DNA from: Acidobacteria bacterium UBA6911
Lineage (GTDB): Bacteria > Acidobacteriota > UBA6911
Direction: 5' to 3'
Assembly (NCBI GenBank): GCA_002451015.1
Contig: DKBB01000138.1
Coordinates: 1-6,885 of the forward strand
DNA: 6,885 bases
Shown: positions 1 through 6,478 of the stretch, one piece after another
How the letters are laid out: each line of letters begins with the position of its first letter
Position numbering within the stretch: position 1 is the first letter of the stretch
The notes under the pieces: generated by a model
Databases searched by the model: none
Seen by the model: the letters and a program-made list of their open reading frames with translations, nothing else
What the model was told of the DNA's origin: nothing
Program-made: the position numbers and the translations under genes

Positions 1-158
1 ATTTCCCAACTTTTACACGATACAACTTGTCGGAAGGCTCCGGAGGGTCAACCCTGGAGTCGAATCCCAGGGACCGGACATTCCGGGCATGGGCTTCGAC
101 TCCAGGGTTGACCCTCCGGAGCCTTCCGACAAGTTGTATCGTGTAAAAGTTGGGAAAT
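1..158. repeat. 64-bp perfect inverted repeat with 30-nt spacer at the left edge
   Basis: Bases 1-64 are the exact reverse complement of bases 95-158, with no mismatch in 64 pairs. The spacer is 65-94. Pairing falls off inside the spacer, although 66-69 still match 90-93. The right arm is normal coding sequence for the second half of a SPOR domain. The left arm runs to the very first base of the window. A conserved protein-coding stretch copied in antisense onto itself, ending at a sequence edge, is the signature of a fold-back (snap-back) chimera from amplification or assembly. It does not look like a terminator: there is no U-tract and the arms are far too long. A real palindrome cannot be excluded from sequence alone. 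Confidence 0.95.
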
Positions 159-238
159 TCAATACTCGCGCTGAAGCTAAGGCCGTGCAACTGCGCCTCA
201 GGGAAAACGGCTTCAGTTGTTATGTGAAAACTAACTGA
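2..238 (+). CDS. SPOR-domain protein, C-terminal fragment (5' end missing)
   Basis: The frame is open from base 2 to the TGA at 236-238. Its last about 34 residues read LYRVKVGKFNTRAEA, then a helix rich in Leu/Arg, then GFSCYVKTN. This matches the second half of a SPOR domain (YRVxVGxF, Ala-rich helix, GF-x-x-YV). SPOR domains bind denuded septal peptidoglycan and usually sit at the C-terminus of membrane-anchored or secreted division and cell-wall proteins. Before it lies a Gly/Pro/Asp-rich stretch (QGPDIPGMGFDSRVDPPEP) that looks like a loop or linker. Codons before about base 65 lie in the left arm of the inverted repeat and are probably not native sequence, so the true N-terminal part is absent. 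The nearest ATG (89) is almost certainly internal. The gene ends 18 nt before lnt, which suggests one transcript. Confidence 0.7.
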   Translation, partial: FPNFYTIQLVGRLRRVNPGVESQGPDIPGMGFDSRVDPPEPSDKLYRVKVGKFNTRAEAKAVQLRLRENGFSCYVKTN

Positions 239-256
239 AGATCCTGAATCGTTGCC

Positions 257-1783
257 ATGCTGCTATTACTGCCGGTGTTGACCGGTCTTTTTCTCGTAGC
301 TTCTTTCCCGCGATTCAGCCAGCCCTGCCTCGCCTGGATCGCTTTTATTCCCCTGATAGCATTCATGGTTCGGGTCCGTGTGCCCGTTCGCGCTTTTTGG
401 GGAGGGTATGTCGCGGGGGGAATTGAACTCTTCGCGCTGCTCGTCTGGATGCCGGCGGTTCTTGAACGTTACGGCGGACTATCCCCTTGGCTTGCCTGGT
501 CCGGGTACGTGCTGCTGATTCTGCTGCTCGCCTGTTTCCCGGGCGTTGTTTGCTACGGGACGAAAAGATTGATGCGTTGGGGGGGCGATGCATTTCTGCT
601 TTTATTTCCATCCCTTTGGATTCTGATTGAATATGCGCAGACGAGGATTCCTTTTGGCGGATTCCCGTGGCTCCTGGTCGGATACACTCAGACCGATTGG
701 CTCAGTCTCATACAGATCGCCGATCTTACCGGCGTGTACGGAGTATCTTTCCTTGTTGTGTGGTTTTCGACGGCTGTTTTCTGGCTCGTGTGGCATAAGG
801 GGCGGAGCATACGGGCCTGGTGGCCCGTGCTGTCGGCGGTTGTGATGGTATTGGCCTGCCTTCTTTACGGACACGCGTCCATGGACCGCTGGGGCGGGCT
901 CAGGGCGGATTTCAATGCAGCCATTCTCCAGGGAAATCTCAGTGCCGATGAAACGTCCGCTGTTCTGTCCGAGAAGTATCAGGATGGGTACATACGAATG
1001 GCGAATGAAATTCAGTCTGACGCCGTCGATCTGCTGGTACTGCCGGAATCTCCCACTCCTGTGGTGTATGAAATGGATGCGCAATATCGGGCGATGCTTA
1101 AGGACCTCGCCGCCCGCTACACTTACGGGCTGATTTTTAACAACATCCGAAGCGAAGGAACGGGTGAGGACCTGAAATATTTTAACAGTGCCTATTATTT
1201 GAACGGCAAAAGCGAGCTTCCCGGTGTATACGACAAAATCCACCTGGTACCCTTTGGGGAATATATCCCGATGAGGAAACTCTTTGTGTTTATGCGGACG
1301 GTAACCCAGGACGTGGGAGAATTTCACCCTGGCCGGGAAAACAGGATATTCCGGTTCGGAACATATCCGATCAATGCGACCGTCTGTTTTGAAGCGATTT
1401 TCCCCGATTTAGTTCGAGAATTTGTCCGCAACGGCAGCCGCCTGATCGTTAATCTGACCAATGACCGCTGGTACGGCGACAGCAGCGCTCCGTTCCAACA
1501 CTTTTCAATCGCCCGGTGGCGGGCTGTTGAGAACCGCAGATATTTCCTCAGGGCGGCCAACTCAGGCATTTCGGCCGTTGTTGAACCGACGGGCAGGATT
1601 CAGTCGGCAACCGGGATACTGAGCCGGGATATCTGCAAGGGCCGTTTCGCCTTTTTAGCGCAGCAAACGTTCTATACCCGTTATGGGGACGCCTTCGTTT
1701 TTCTGTGTGCTATCATTGTCTGTGGTTTCACGATTCTCCTATTGCTCACGAGAACTAAGGAAACGGCACCTAGCGGGATGTGA
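257..1783 (+). CDS. lnt: Apolipoprotein N-acyltransferase
   Basis: This inner-membrane enzyme moves a fatty acyl chain from a phospholipid to the N-terminal cysteine of diacylated apolipoproteins, the last step of lipoprotein maturation after Lgt and LspA. The 508 residues match the family's usual length (about 500-520). Residues 1-205 hold several hydrophobic helices, including the early family pattern FPRFSQPCLAWIAFIPL. Residues 220-470 form the periplasmic nitrilase-like domain, and a last helix lies at 478-498. The catalytic triad is visible: E264 (LPESPTP), K327 (YDKIHLVPFGEY) and C377 (ATVCFEA). E335 in FGEY matches the second essential glutamate of the E. coli enzyme. The conserved TNDxWYGDSSxPFQH stretch is at 401-415, with Arg where Ala, Ser or Gly is common. 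The ATG is the first start after an in-frame stop at 245-247. There is no good Shine-Dalgarno, so it may depend on coupling to the SPOR gene 18 nt upstream. Confidence 0.96.
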   Translation: MLLLLPVLTGLFLVASFPRFSQPCLAWIAFIPLIAFMVRVRVPVRAFWGGYVAGGIELFALLVWMPAVLERYGGLSPWLAWSGYVLLILLLACFPGVVCYGTKRLMRWGGDAFLLLFPSLWILIEYAQTRIPFGGFPWLLVGYTQTDWLSLIQIADLTGVYGVSFLVVWFSTAVFWLVWHKGRSIRAWWPVLSAVVMVLACLLYGHASMDRWGGLRADFNAAILQGNLSADETSAVLSEKYQDGYIRMANEIQSDAVDLLVLPESPTPVVYEMDAQYRAMLKDLAARYTYGLIFNNIRSEGTGEDLKYFNSAYYLNGKSELPGVYDKIHLVPFGEYIPMRKLFVFMRTVTQDVGEFHPGRENRIFRFGTYPINATVCFEAIFPDLVREFVRNGSRLIVNLTNDRWYGDSSAPFQHFSIARWRAVENRRYFLRAANSGISAVVEPTGRIQSATGILSRDICKGRFAFLAQQTFYTRYGDAFVFLCAIIVCGFTILLLLTRTKETAPSGM

Positions 1784-1788
1784 CTGAC

Positions 1789-1806
1789 TTAAACCGGAAG
1801 GTTTGA
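1789..1806 (+). other. Small stem-loop with GGAA tetraloop between lnt and prfB
   Basis: TTAAACC (1789-1795) pairs with GGTTTGA (1800-1806) through seven pairs, one of them G-U, closing a GGAA loop. GGAA is a GNRA-type tetraloop, which stabilises RNA hairpins. The stem is short and AU-rich and no T-run follows, so it is not an intrinsic terminator. It could be a minor structure in the 84-nt prfB leader, or chance. Confidence 0.3.
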
Positions 1807-1855
1807 TACTGGAAAGCCCACTAAAACAGGAGATTTTGAAAGGTTTTTCATTTTT

Positions 1856-1860
1856 GGAGG
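1856..1860 (+). promoter_or_regulatory. Ribosome binding site of prfB
   Basis: GGAGG lies 7 nt before the ATG at 1868-1870. It is a strong, well-spaced Shine-Dalgarno. It fixes the true prfB start upstream of the in-frame UGA and rules out the conflicting ATG at 1861, which directly abuts the GGAGG in another frame. Confidence 0.85.
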
Positions 1861-1867
1861 ATGTTTT

Positions 1868-2975
1868 ATGCTCGAAGAACTGCAGCAGAGAGTGAATGCG
1901 ATTGAAGAAAAACTCGTACAGATCCGGGGCTATCTTTGATGCAGATCGCAAACGCTCAAAGGTTCTCGAGCTTGAAAAAAAGGCTTCGCATCCGGAGTTC
2001 TGGAACAACCAGGAAGAGGCGCAATCGGTCCTGCAGACGCGCAGCCGCCTCGAGCGGGACATCGAACTGGATGACCAATTGACAAGGGAAGGCCAGGACA
2101 TAAGAGCTTTGGCCGAACTGGCGGAGGAGGGCGAGGATGTTATTTCAGAGCTGGAGAGTGAAGTTCGGAAACTGGAACAGGAGACGCAGCATACCGAGAT
2201 CCGAATGTTGCTGTCGGGAGAGCACGATGCTTCCGACGCCATTGTTACGATTCATCCGGGAGCGGGCGGGGTAGAATCCCAGGACTGGGCCGAAATGCTG
2301 GTCCGCATGTATCTGCGGTGGAGTGAGCGGTCCGGCTACGAAACGAAAATGCTGGACTTTCAACCCGGGGATGAAGCGGGAATTAAATCGGCCACCTTCC
2401 TGGTGGAGGGGGATTTTGTTTACGGTTACCTTTCATCCGAAAGCGGCGTGCATCGACTGGTACGTATATCTCCGTTCGGCGCCATGGGCAAGAGGCAGAC
2501 AAGCTTCGCTTCCGTATTCGTTTATCCCCAGATCGACGAAAAGATAGAGATCCAGATCGATGAGAAAGATCTGCGCATCGACACCTACAGATCGTCCGGC
2601 GCCGGAGGGCAGCATGTAAACGTTACGGACTCGGCGGTGCGGATTACGCATCTGCCGACCGGAATAGTCGTTTCCTGCCAGAATGAAAGATCCCAGATCC
2701 GGAATCGTGAGATGGCCCGGCAGGTGTTGCGGGCGAGGCTTTACGAACTGGAGTTGAGTAAAAAACGGGAAGAGCTCCAGGCGGTGGAAGATTCCAAACT
2801 GGAAATCGGTTGGGGAAGCCAGATAAGGTCCTATGTACTTCACCCCTATCGTATGGTCAAGGACCACCGGACGAAATTTGAATCCCCCAACGCGGATCGC
2901 GTCCTGGACGGGGATATAGAGGATTTCATTTACAGGTATCTTGTTTACCGTGGAGTTCAGGACAAGAATTCCTGA
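1868..2975 (+). CDS. prfB: Peptide chain release factor 2 (RF2), programmed +1 frameshift
   Basis: RF2 recognises UGA and UAA stop codons in the ribosomal A site and triggers peptide release. Translation starts at ATG 1868, runs 23 codons to CTT at 1934-1936, meets TGA at 1937-1939, and shifts +1 so that reading resumes at GAT 1938. The coding sequence is join(1868..1936,1938..2975), 368 aa, against 365 in E. coli. The junction RGYL/DADRKR fits the family's N-terminus, followed by SHPEFWNN. Residues about 24-115 form the N-terminal helical domain. The SPF stop-recognition motif, diagnostic of RF2 rather than RF1, is at 201-203 (RISPFGAMGKR). The GGQ catalytic motif is at 246-248 (SSGAGGQHVN); Q248 is the residue methylated by PrmC in other bacteria. 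The C-terminal signature GWGSQIRSYVLHPY is present. The interruption is regulation, not a pseudogene: low RF2 lets the ribosome pause at UGA and shift. The gene is 84 nt after lnt and ends in TGA. Confidence 0.97.
1925..1940 (+). promoter_or_regulatory. prfB +1 programmed frameshift (recoding) site
   Basis: The site reads CGG GGC TAT CTT TGA T in the starting frame. It has the known parts of the prfB element: a G-rich Shine-Dalgarno-like run (GGGG, 1926-1929), the three-base spacer TAT, the slippery CTT, and the stop TGA. The peptidyl-tRNA on CUU slips forward to UUU, so the next codon is GAU. Compared with the E. coli site (AGGGGG TAT CTT TGA C), the internal SD-like run is shorter and the base after UGA is U instead of C. 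Confidence 0.96.
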
Positions 2976-3035
2976 GGATTGGAGAGTGCTTCCTGTCATC
3001 TGTGATGTCTTATCTTCAATCTTTAATCGGCAAAG

Positions 3036-3041
3036 AAGGAG
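3036..3041 (+). promoter_or_regulatory. Ribosome binding site deciding a GTG start
   Basis: AAGGAG ends 6 nt before GTG 3048-3050. An in-frame TAA at 3024-3026 blocks any longer version, and no in-frame ATG lies between them, so this site supports the GTG start of the following gene. Confidence 0.75.
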
Positions 3042-3047
3042 CGTGGT

Positions 3048-3794
3048 GTGGTTTCAGATAAGCAGAGGACTCAGGATCCCGCCGGCGTTTCGGATACGAA
3101 GCGACGGGTGAAACAGGTGCGCTACGACGGCCGTCAACGGTTTTACACGGCACTACTTCTTTTTGTAGTGATTGTAGGACTGCCTATTGTGGGGGTGCCT
3201 TCTCTCAGACACCGCCTGGCAGATCGCGTAGCGGCCATAAAAGATGCCATAGGCGGGAGGATAGAACCCGTTACCGCGGAAATCGCGGATGAACAGGCGC
3301 CTTTTCCAAAAGAATACGAAAGGTACGCCACATCGTTTCCCGGTCCCGGTCGATCCCTTCCTATGGATAGAATATTCACGGCCCGGAAGGAGGAACCGGA
3401 TCCGGAGACCTATGATCCTCCGGCTTTGATCACGCCTGAAACCGCGAGTACCGGCAGGCCCTTTTCCGCCGCCGTACCCGAGGAAGATACGGCCGCGCCC
3501 GAAAAAGTGGAATCCGATTCGGAGGACGGGCTCGGTTACAACCAGGGAGAAGTCGAACAGAATGCCTACGCCATGCTGTTGGAATCGTACCCGCAGGTGG
3601 CTGAAATGGTCCAGGGCGGCGATCCGGCCCTTCGGTTTTTGTCCTGGGGCGCCGTTAAAAGGGGGGAGGACATTTATTGGGTGCGATTGATATTTCAGAC
3701 GGGAGATAATCCGAAGGTTGAATATATATGGCGGGTGGAGCTGGAATCGAAGCGGATTCTACCATTAAGTCATAATGCCCGTTCTATTTCATGA
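3048..3794 (+). CDS. Unrecognised single-pass membrane protein between prfB and lptC
   Basis: I do not recognise this family. The 248-aa product starts with a basic N-terminal segment (residues 1-32, KRRVKQVRYDGRQR), then one hydrophobic helix at about 33-52 (FYTALLLFVVIVGLPIVGV). By the positive-inside rule the N-terminus is cytoplasmic and the rest periplasmic. Residues about 75-165 are rich in Pro, Glu, Asp, Ala and Ser with little hydrophobic content, so they look like a disordered spacer. Residues about 168-248 look folded: a helix (EQNAYAMLLESYPQVAEMV), then alternating hydrophobic strands (YWVRLIFQTG, VEYIWRVELES). There is no cysteine and no signal-peptidase or lipobox motif. It begins 72 nt after prfB and ends 143 nt before lptC. 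A role in the envelope is inferred only from its topology and neighbours. The GTG start is backed by a good ribosome binding site and an upstream in-frame stop. Confidence 0.8.
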   Translation: MVSDKQRTQDPAGVSDTKRRVKQVRYDGRQRFYTALLLFVVIVGLPIVGVPSLRHRLADRVAAIKDAIGGRIEPVTAEIADEQAPFPKEYERYATSFPGPGRSLPMDRIFTARKEEPDPETYDPPALITPETASTGRPFSAAVPEEDTAAPEKVESDSEDGLGYNQGEVEQNAYAMLLESYPQVAEMVQGGDPALRFLSWGAVKRGEDIYWVRLIFQTGDNPKVEYIWRVELESKRILPLSHNARSIS

Positions 3795-3927
3795 TAGGCG
3801 CGCAGCGTGGATTCTCACCCTGAAATATGTTTCATTCGCGAACCCACCCCCGCAGCCGGAGCGAATTACATAGATACTCGTGAGGGACATACTCGGGAAA
3901 GCAGGCATAAATTAGAGTTATCCTAAC

Positions 3928-3932
3928 AGGAG
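3928..3932 (+). promoter_or_regulatory. Ribosome binding site deciding a TTG start
   Basis: AGGAG lies 5 nt before TTG 3938-3940. The frame closes at a TAA at 3908-3910 and contains no ATG or GTG before 3938. The TTG also places the basic, then hydrophobic, N-terminus where a membrane anchor is expected. The rare start codon may lower the yield of this long protein. Confidence 0.75.
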
Positions 3933-3937
3933 CTCCC

Positions 3938-6448
3938 TTGCATCTCACTTCCATTCGATACATCAGACGGCTGTTGGTCGGGATCATCATCCTTGTTTTA
4001 TTTTTAGTCCTGGGCAATTACCTGTATACGCACTACAGGCGAAATCAAACCGACATACAGGATCTTCAAATACTCGGTTCGGAGATGCTGCAATCCGTCG
4101 AGAGTTTTGAGTATTCGGATACGCGCGACGGGATCCTCCGGTTTAAAATCCGTGCCCGCCGTCTTATGGAGGAACGTCCTGGAAAAAATTACCTCGAAGG
4201 AATTGAGGCCTTCGATTTCAATCCGGATGGAAGCGTTCGCAACGAAATCCGCAGCCGGTATGCGGAATACGATCGAGAGAATCGCAGGGTCGATTTTACC
4301 GAGAACGTTCGGTTGTTTCTGGGTCGTGAAGTCGAACTGCGGACCGAAACCCTGAATTACGACATGAATGCCGGCATCGGAACCACTAAGGACCCGGTGC
4401 GGTTCTATTCTGAAAATATTAAAGGGAAAGCTCACGGACTGCGGTACCAGATGAACCTTAAACTGGTAGAGCTGGAGAGTGACGTTGATTTTCTGATTTC
4501 CCTGGAGAAGGAGTCTCCGGATGCGAGTGCCGCGGTTGAAGAGATGAACGCCGTGTCCGACAAGGCTTTCTTCTACGGAAACGGGAGCAGGATTCTATTC
4601 CAGGGCAACGCGCGGTTGCAGTCCGATTCCCTGTTGATTGCGGGCGACAGAATTCGAGCGGATATTGACGAAGTTCGGAATGAAATAACCTTACTGTCCT
4701 GCATCGGGAATGCGTCATACCGTTCCGAAAATGGCGAGGAATCCCGGAGCCTGAGAGGTGACCAGATGCTTTTCAATATTCACCCCGGGAGCCGGAATCT
4801 GGATAAAATTCACGTTCTGGGACGTGCTGAATTCCATTCCGTTTCTTCGACTGAAGAGAGACGTCTCAGGGGCGCCGAAATCCAAATGTTCTTCGATCCC
4901 CTGCAGGATGCCCTCGAGAGAATTGAAAGCAGGATCGGTGTGGAACTTCGGATGAAGCGCGTTGCGGATGAGACCATTATTTCGGGAGAGCGATTCAATG
5001 CTGTTTTTTATCCTTCGGGTCGGGGGCTGAAAAATATCGATATCCAGCAGCAGGCAAAAATTTTAATGAAGGACACTTCCGGCACTGCTGATAACGAAAT
5101 CCGTGCGGAACGGATCGATATACAATTCAGAGAACAGTCCGGACAGGTTATCCTCGACAAACTCAGTGCAAGCGATTCCGCGCAATGGACCGCTATGCCT
5201 GAGAATAGAAGCGGCACAGCCGACACCTCATCGTTTGGAAAACTGAATGCTGCAGTAATTGAAATGTTTTATGCAAAGGATGGCCGGTTCCTGGACCGGA
5301 TGGTTACCTCCGGGGATGTGGTGATGACGGAAATATCCACCGTTTCCGGGGATGATCCAGGTAAGCGCAGGATTTCCGCCGATCGCGCCCGATTTCAATT
5401 TTATCCGGAGAATAACGAGCCTAAAGACATGATCGCCGATGGGAATGTGCGCATTGTATTTCAAGGCGATTCAGCGACCGATCGCCCGGGAAAACCCCGG
5501 AAATTCCAAACGGCGAGTGACCACATGCAAGCTGCGTTTGCGTCTCGAGCGGAGGGTATTGCTCTTGTGTCTGCATCGCAGCAGGGGAATTTTAAATACG
5601 AAGATGAATCCCTGTCGGCGACTTCCGGGAAATGTGATTACGACGCTCAAAACGAGAAAATGGTAATGAGTGATTCCCCGAAACTATTTTTTGAAGCCGG
5701 ATACACTACAGGAGAGACAGCGCTATTCAATTTGAGGCAGGGAGTTATTGAGATCCGGGATAAAGTGAGGTCGATATTTTCGGGCACCAATGAGCCGGGA
5801 TTGCTGGGGGAATCGTCCGCCGGCTCCCGCAACATCATACTGGCGGACGGGATGCAGACCTGGACAGAAACCAGTCGTACCCGCTATACAGGCAACGTGC
5901 AATTGTTGTCTGAAGAACAGCGACTCCAGTCTGAAGAACTGGAGATTCTGGATTCAGGGGCACGTCTGGAGGCAACCGGAAATATCAGGCACCGGATATA
6001 CCGGAGCCGGTCCTTTGTGGCTGAAGAGGGAAAAAGGGGGAATTCCCGCGTTACGATATCAAAAGATGACGAAAATTTCTCTGGAGTGCCGATAGATATT
6101 AAGAGCTCTAATTTTAAGTATATAAAAGATAAAAAAACATTTACCTACTCAGGGAATACATCCCTGATATCCTCTGATTTAAGGATGACATCCGGGACAC
6201 TGGAAGCGGTTCTGGAGGACAGCGGCAAAGAGATTGAATGGGCCACAGCGAAGGATGATGTGATGTTTATCAAAGGAAAATGGGAATGTAAGGGGGATGT
6301 CGCCTATTATTTCCGTGTTCCTGAAAGGATTGATGTCGTTGGAGAACCGGCCGAATGCATTGATCCTGAGGGCGTCAAGCCGGCCGCGCCTCGGTTGACT
6401 TACAATGTCGCCGATGATAGGATTCTGCTTAGAGATCGGCAGGATTGA
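3938..6448 (+). CDS. lptC: LptC-like LPS export protein with long LptA/OstA-repeat extension
   Basis: In LPS export, membrane-anchored LptC takes LPS from LptB2FG and passes it to LptA, which bridges the periplasm to LptD. This 836-aa protein has a basic N-terminus and one transmembrane helix (about 11-30). An LptC-type domain follows at about 55-190, visible in DGILRFKIRARRL, SRYAEYDRENRRVDFTENV and LRTETLNYDMNAGIGTT. After it come repeated beta units of OstA/LptA character: 'A-D-x-hydrophobic' strands followed by 'G-N-hydrophobic' strands, for example LFQGNARLQSD (220-230), ISADRARFQFY (479-489), IADGNVRIVFQG (499-510), YTGNVQLLSEEQRLQSEEL (650-668) and ATGNIRH (679-685). Residues 725-835 look like a full LptA-type end (YSGNTSLISSDLRMTSG ... 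LTYNVADDRILLRD). Typical LptC is about 190 aa and LptA about 185, so this looks like an LptC-LptA fusion with extra repeats. lptB follows after 30 nt, which fits the role. I am sure of the superfamily and less sure of the exact split between LptC and LptA functions. Confidence 0.85.
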   Translation: MHLTSIRYIRRLLVGIIILVLFLVLGNYLYTHYRRNQTDIQDLQILGSEMLQSVESFEYSDTRDGILRFKIRARRLMEERPGKNYLEGIEAFDFNPDGSVRNEIRSRYAEYDRENRRVDFTENVRLFLGREVELRTETLNYDMNAGIGTTKDPVRFYSENIKGKAHGLRYQMNLKLVELESDVDFLISLEKESPDASAAVEEMNAVSDKAFFYGNGSRILFQGNARLQSDSLLIAGDRIRADIDEVRNEITLLSCIGNASYRSENGEESRSLRGDQMLFNIHPGSRNLDKIHVLGRAEFHSVSSTEERRLRGAEIQMFFDPLQDALERIESRIGVELRMKRVADETIISGERFNAVFYPSGRGLKNIDIQQQAKILMKDTSGTADNEIRAERIDIQFREQSGQVILDKLSASDSAQWTAMPENRSGTADTSSFGKLNAAVIEMFYAKDGRFLDRMVTSGDVVMTEISTVSGDDPGKRRISADRARFQFYPENNEPKDMIADGNVRIVFQGDSATDRPGKPRKFQTASDHMQAAFASRAEGIALVSASQQGNFKYEDESLSATSGKCDYDAQNEKMVMSDSPKLFFEAGYTTGETALFNLRQGVIEIRDKVRSIFSGTNEPGLLGESSAGSRNIILADGMQTWTETSRTRYTGNVQLLSEEQRLQSEELEILDSGARLEATGNIRHRIYRSRSFVAEEGKRGNSRVTISKDDENFSGVPIDIKSSNFKYIKDKKTFTYSGNTSLISSDLRMTSGTLEAVLEDSGKEIEWATAKDDVMFIKGKWECKGDVAYYFRVPERIDVVGEPAECIDPEGVKPAAPRLTYNVADDRILLRDRQD

Positions 6449-6478
6449 TATAAGTTATTATTTATCAAGTATTTATAT
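6449..6478 (+). promoter_or_regulatory. AT-rich lptC-lptB junction without a clear ribosome binding site
   Basis: From 6445 to 6481, 32 of 37 bases are A or T, a sharp change from the flanking genes. It contains TATTAT at 6456-6461, which resembles a -10 element, but no good -35 sits 17 nt upstream. It also has a 6-bp inverted pair, TTGATA (6445-6450) and TATCAA (6463-6468), with no T-run after it. There is no GGAG-type Shine-Dalgarno before the lptB ATG. An unstructured AT-rich leader may help ribosomes load, or it may be a weak internal promoter. Confidence 0.25.

Noticed and set aside
579..585. Seven-G run in lnt as a phase-variation tract
   Set aside because: Seven bases is short for slippage control. 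It encodes Trp-Gly-Gly in frame, and lnt is normally essential or important, so on/off switching is unlikely.
602..1327. Long open frame on the minus strand inside lnt, and similar minus-strand frames in prfB and lptC
   Set aside because: They lie wholly opposite well-supported genes, show no family motifs and have composition expected of antisense shadows.
1789..1806. Hairpin after lnt as an intrinsic terminator
   Set aside because: The stem is short and AU-rich and is followed by mixed sequence instead of a T-run.
1803..1827. TTGATA (1803-1808) and TAAAAC (1822-1827) as a prfB promoter
   Set aside because: The 13-nt spacing is too short for a sigma-70 type promoter and the -10 match is poor.
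1937..1939. In-frame stop early in prfB, suggesting a pseudogene or sequencing error
   Set aside because: It is the known programmed frameshift stop: CTT TGA with the TAT spacer and upstream G-run are present, and the protein on both sides matches RF2.
3005..3061. Tiny 18-codon frame (ATG 3005 to TAA 3061) covering the ribosome binding site of the next gene
   Set aside because: It has no convincing ribosome binding site and no recognisable peptide. A frame this short is expected by chance, so translational coupling is only a possibility.
3834..3866. ATTCGC (3834-3839) and GCGAAT (3861-3866) as an operator or terminator in the 143-nt gap before lptC
   Set aside because: Only six pairs with a 21-nt loop and no T-run. 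I see no clear promoter hexamers in this gap either.
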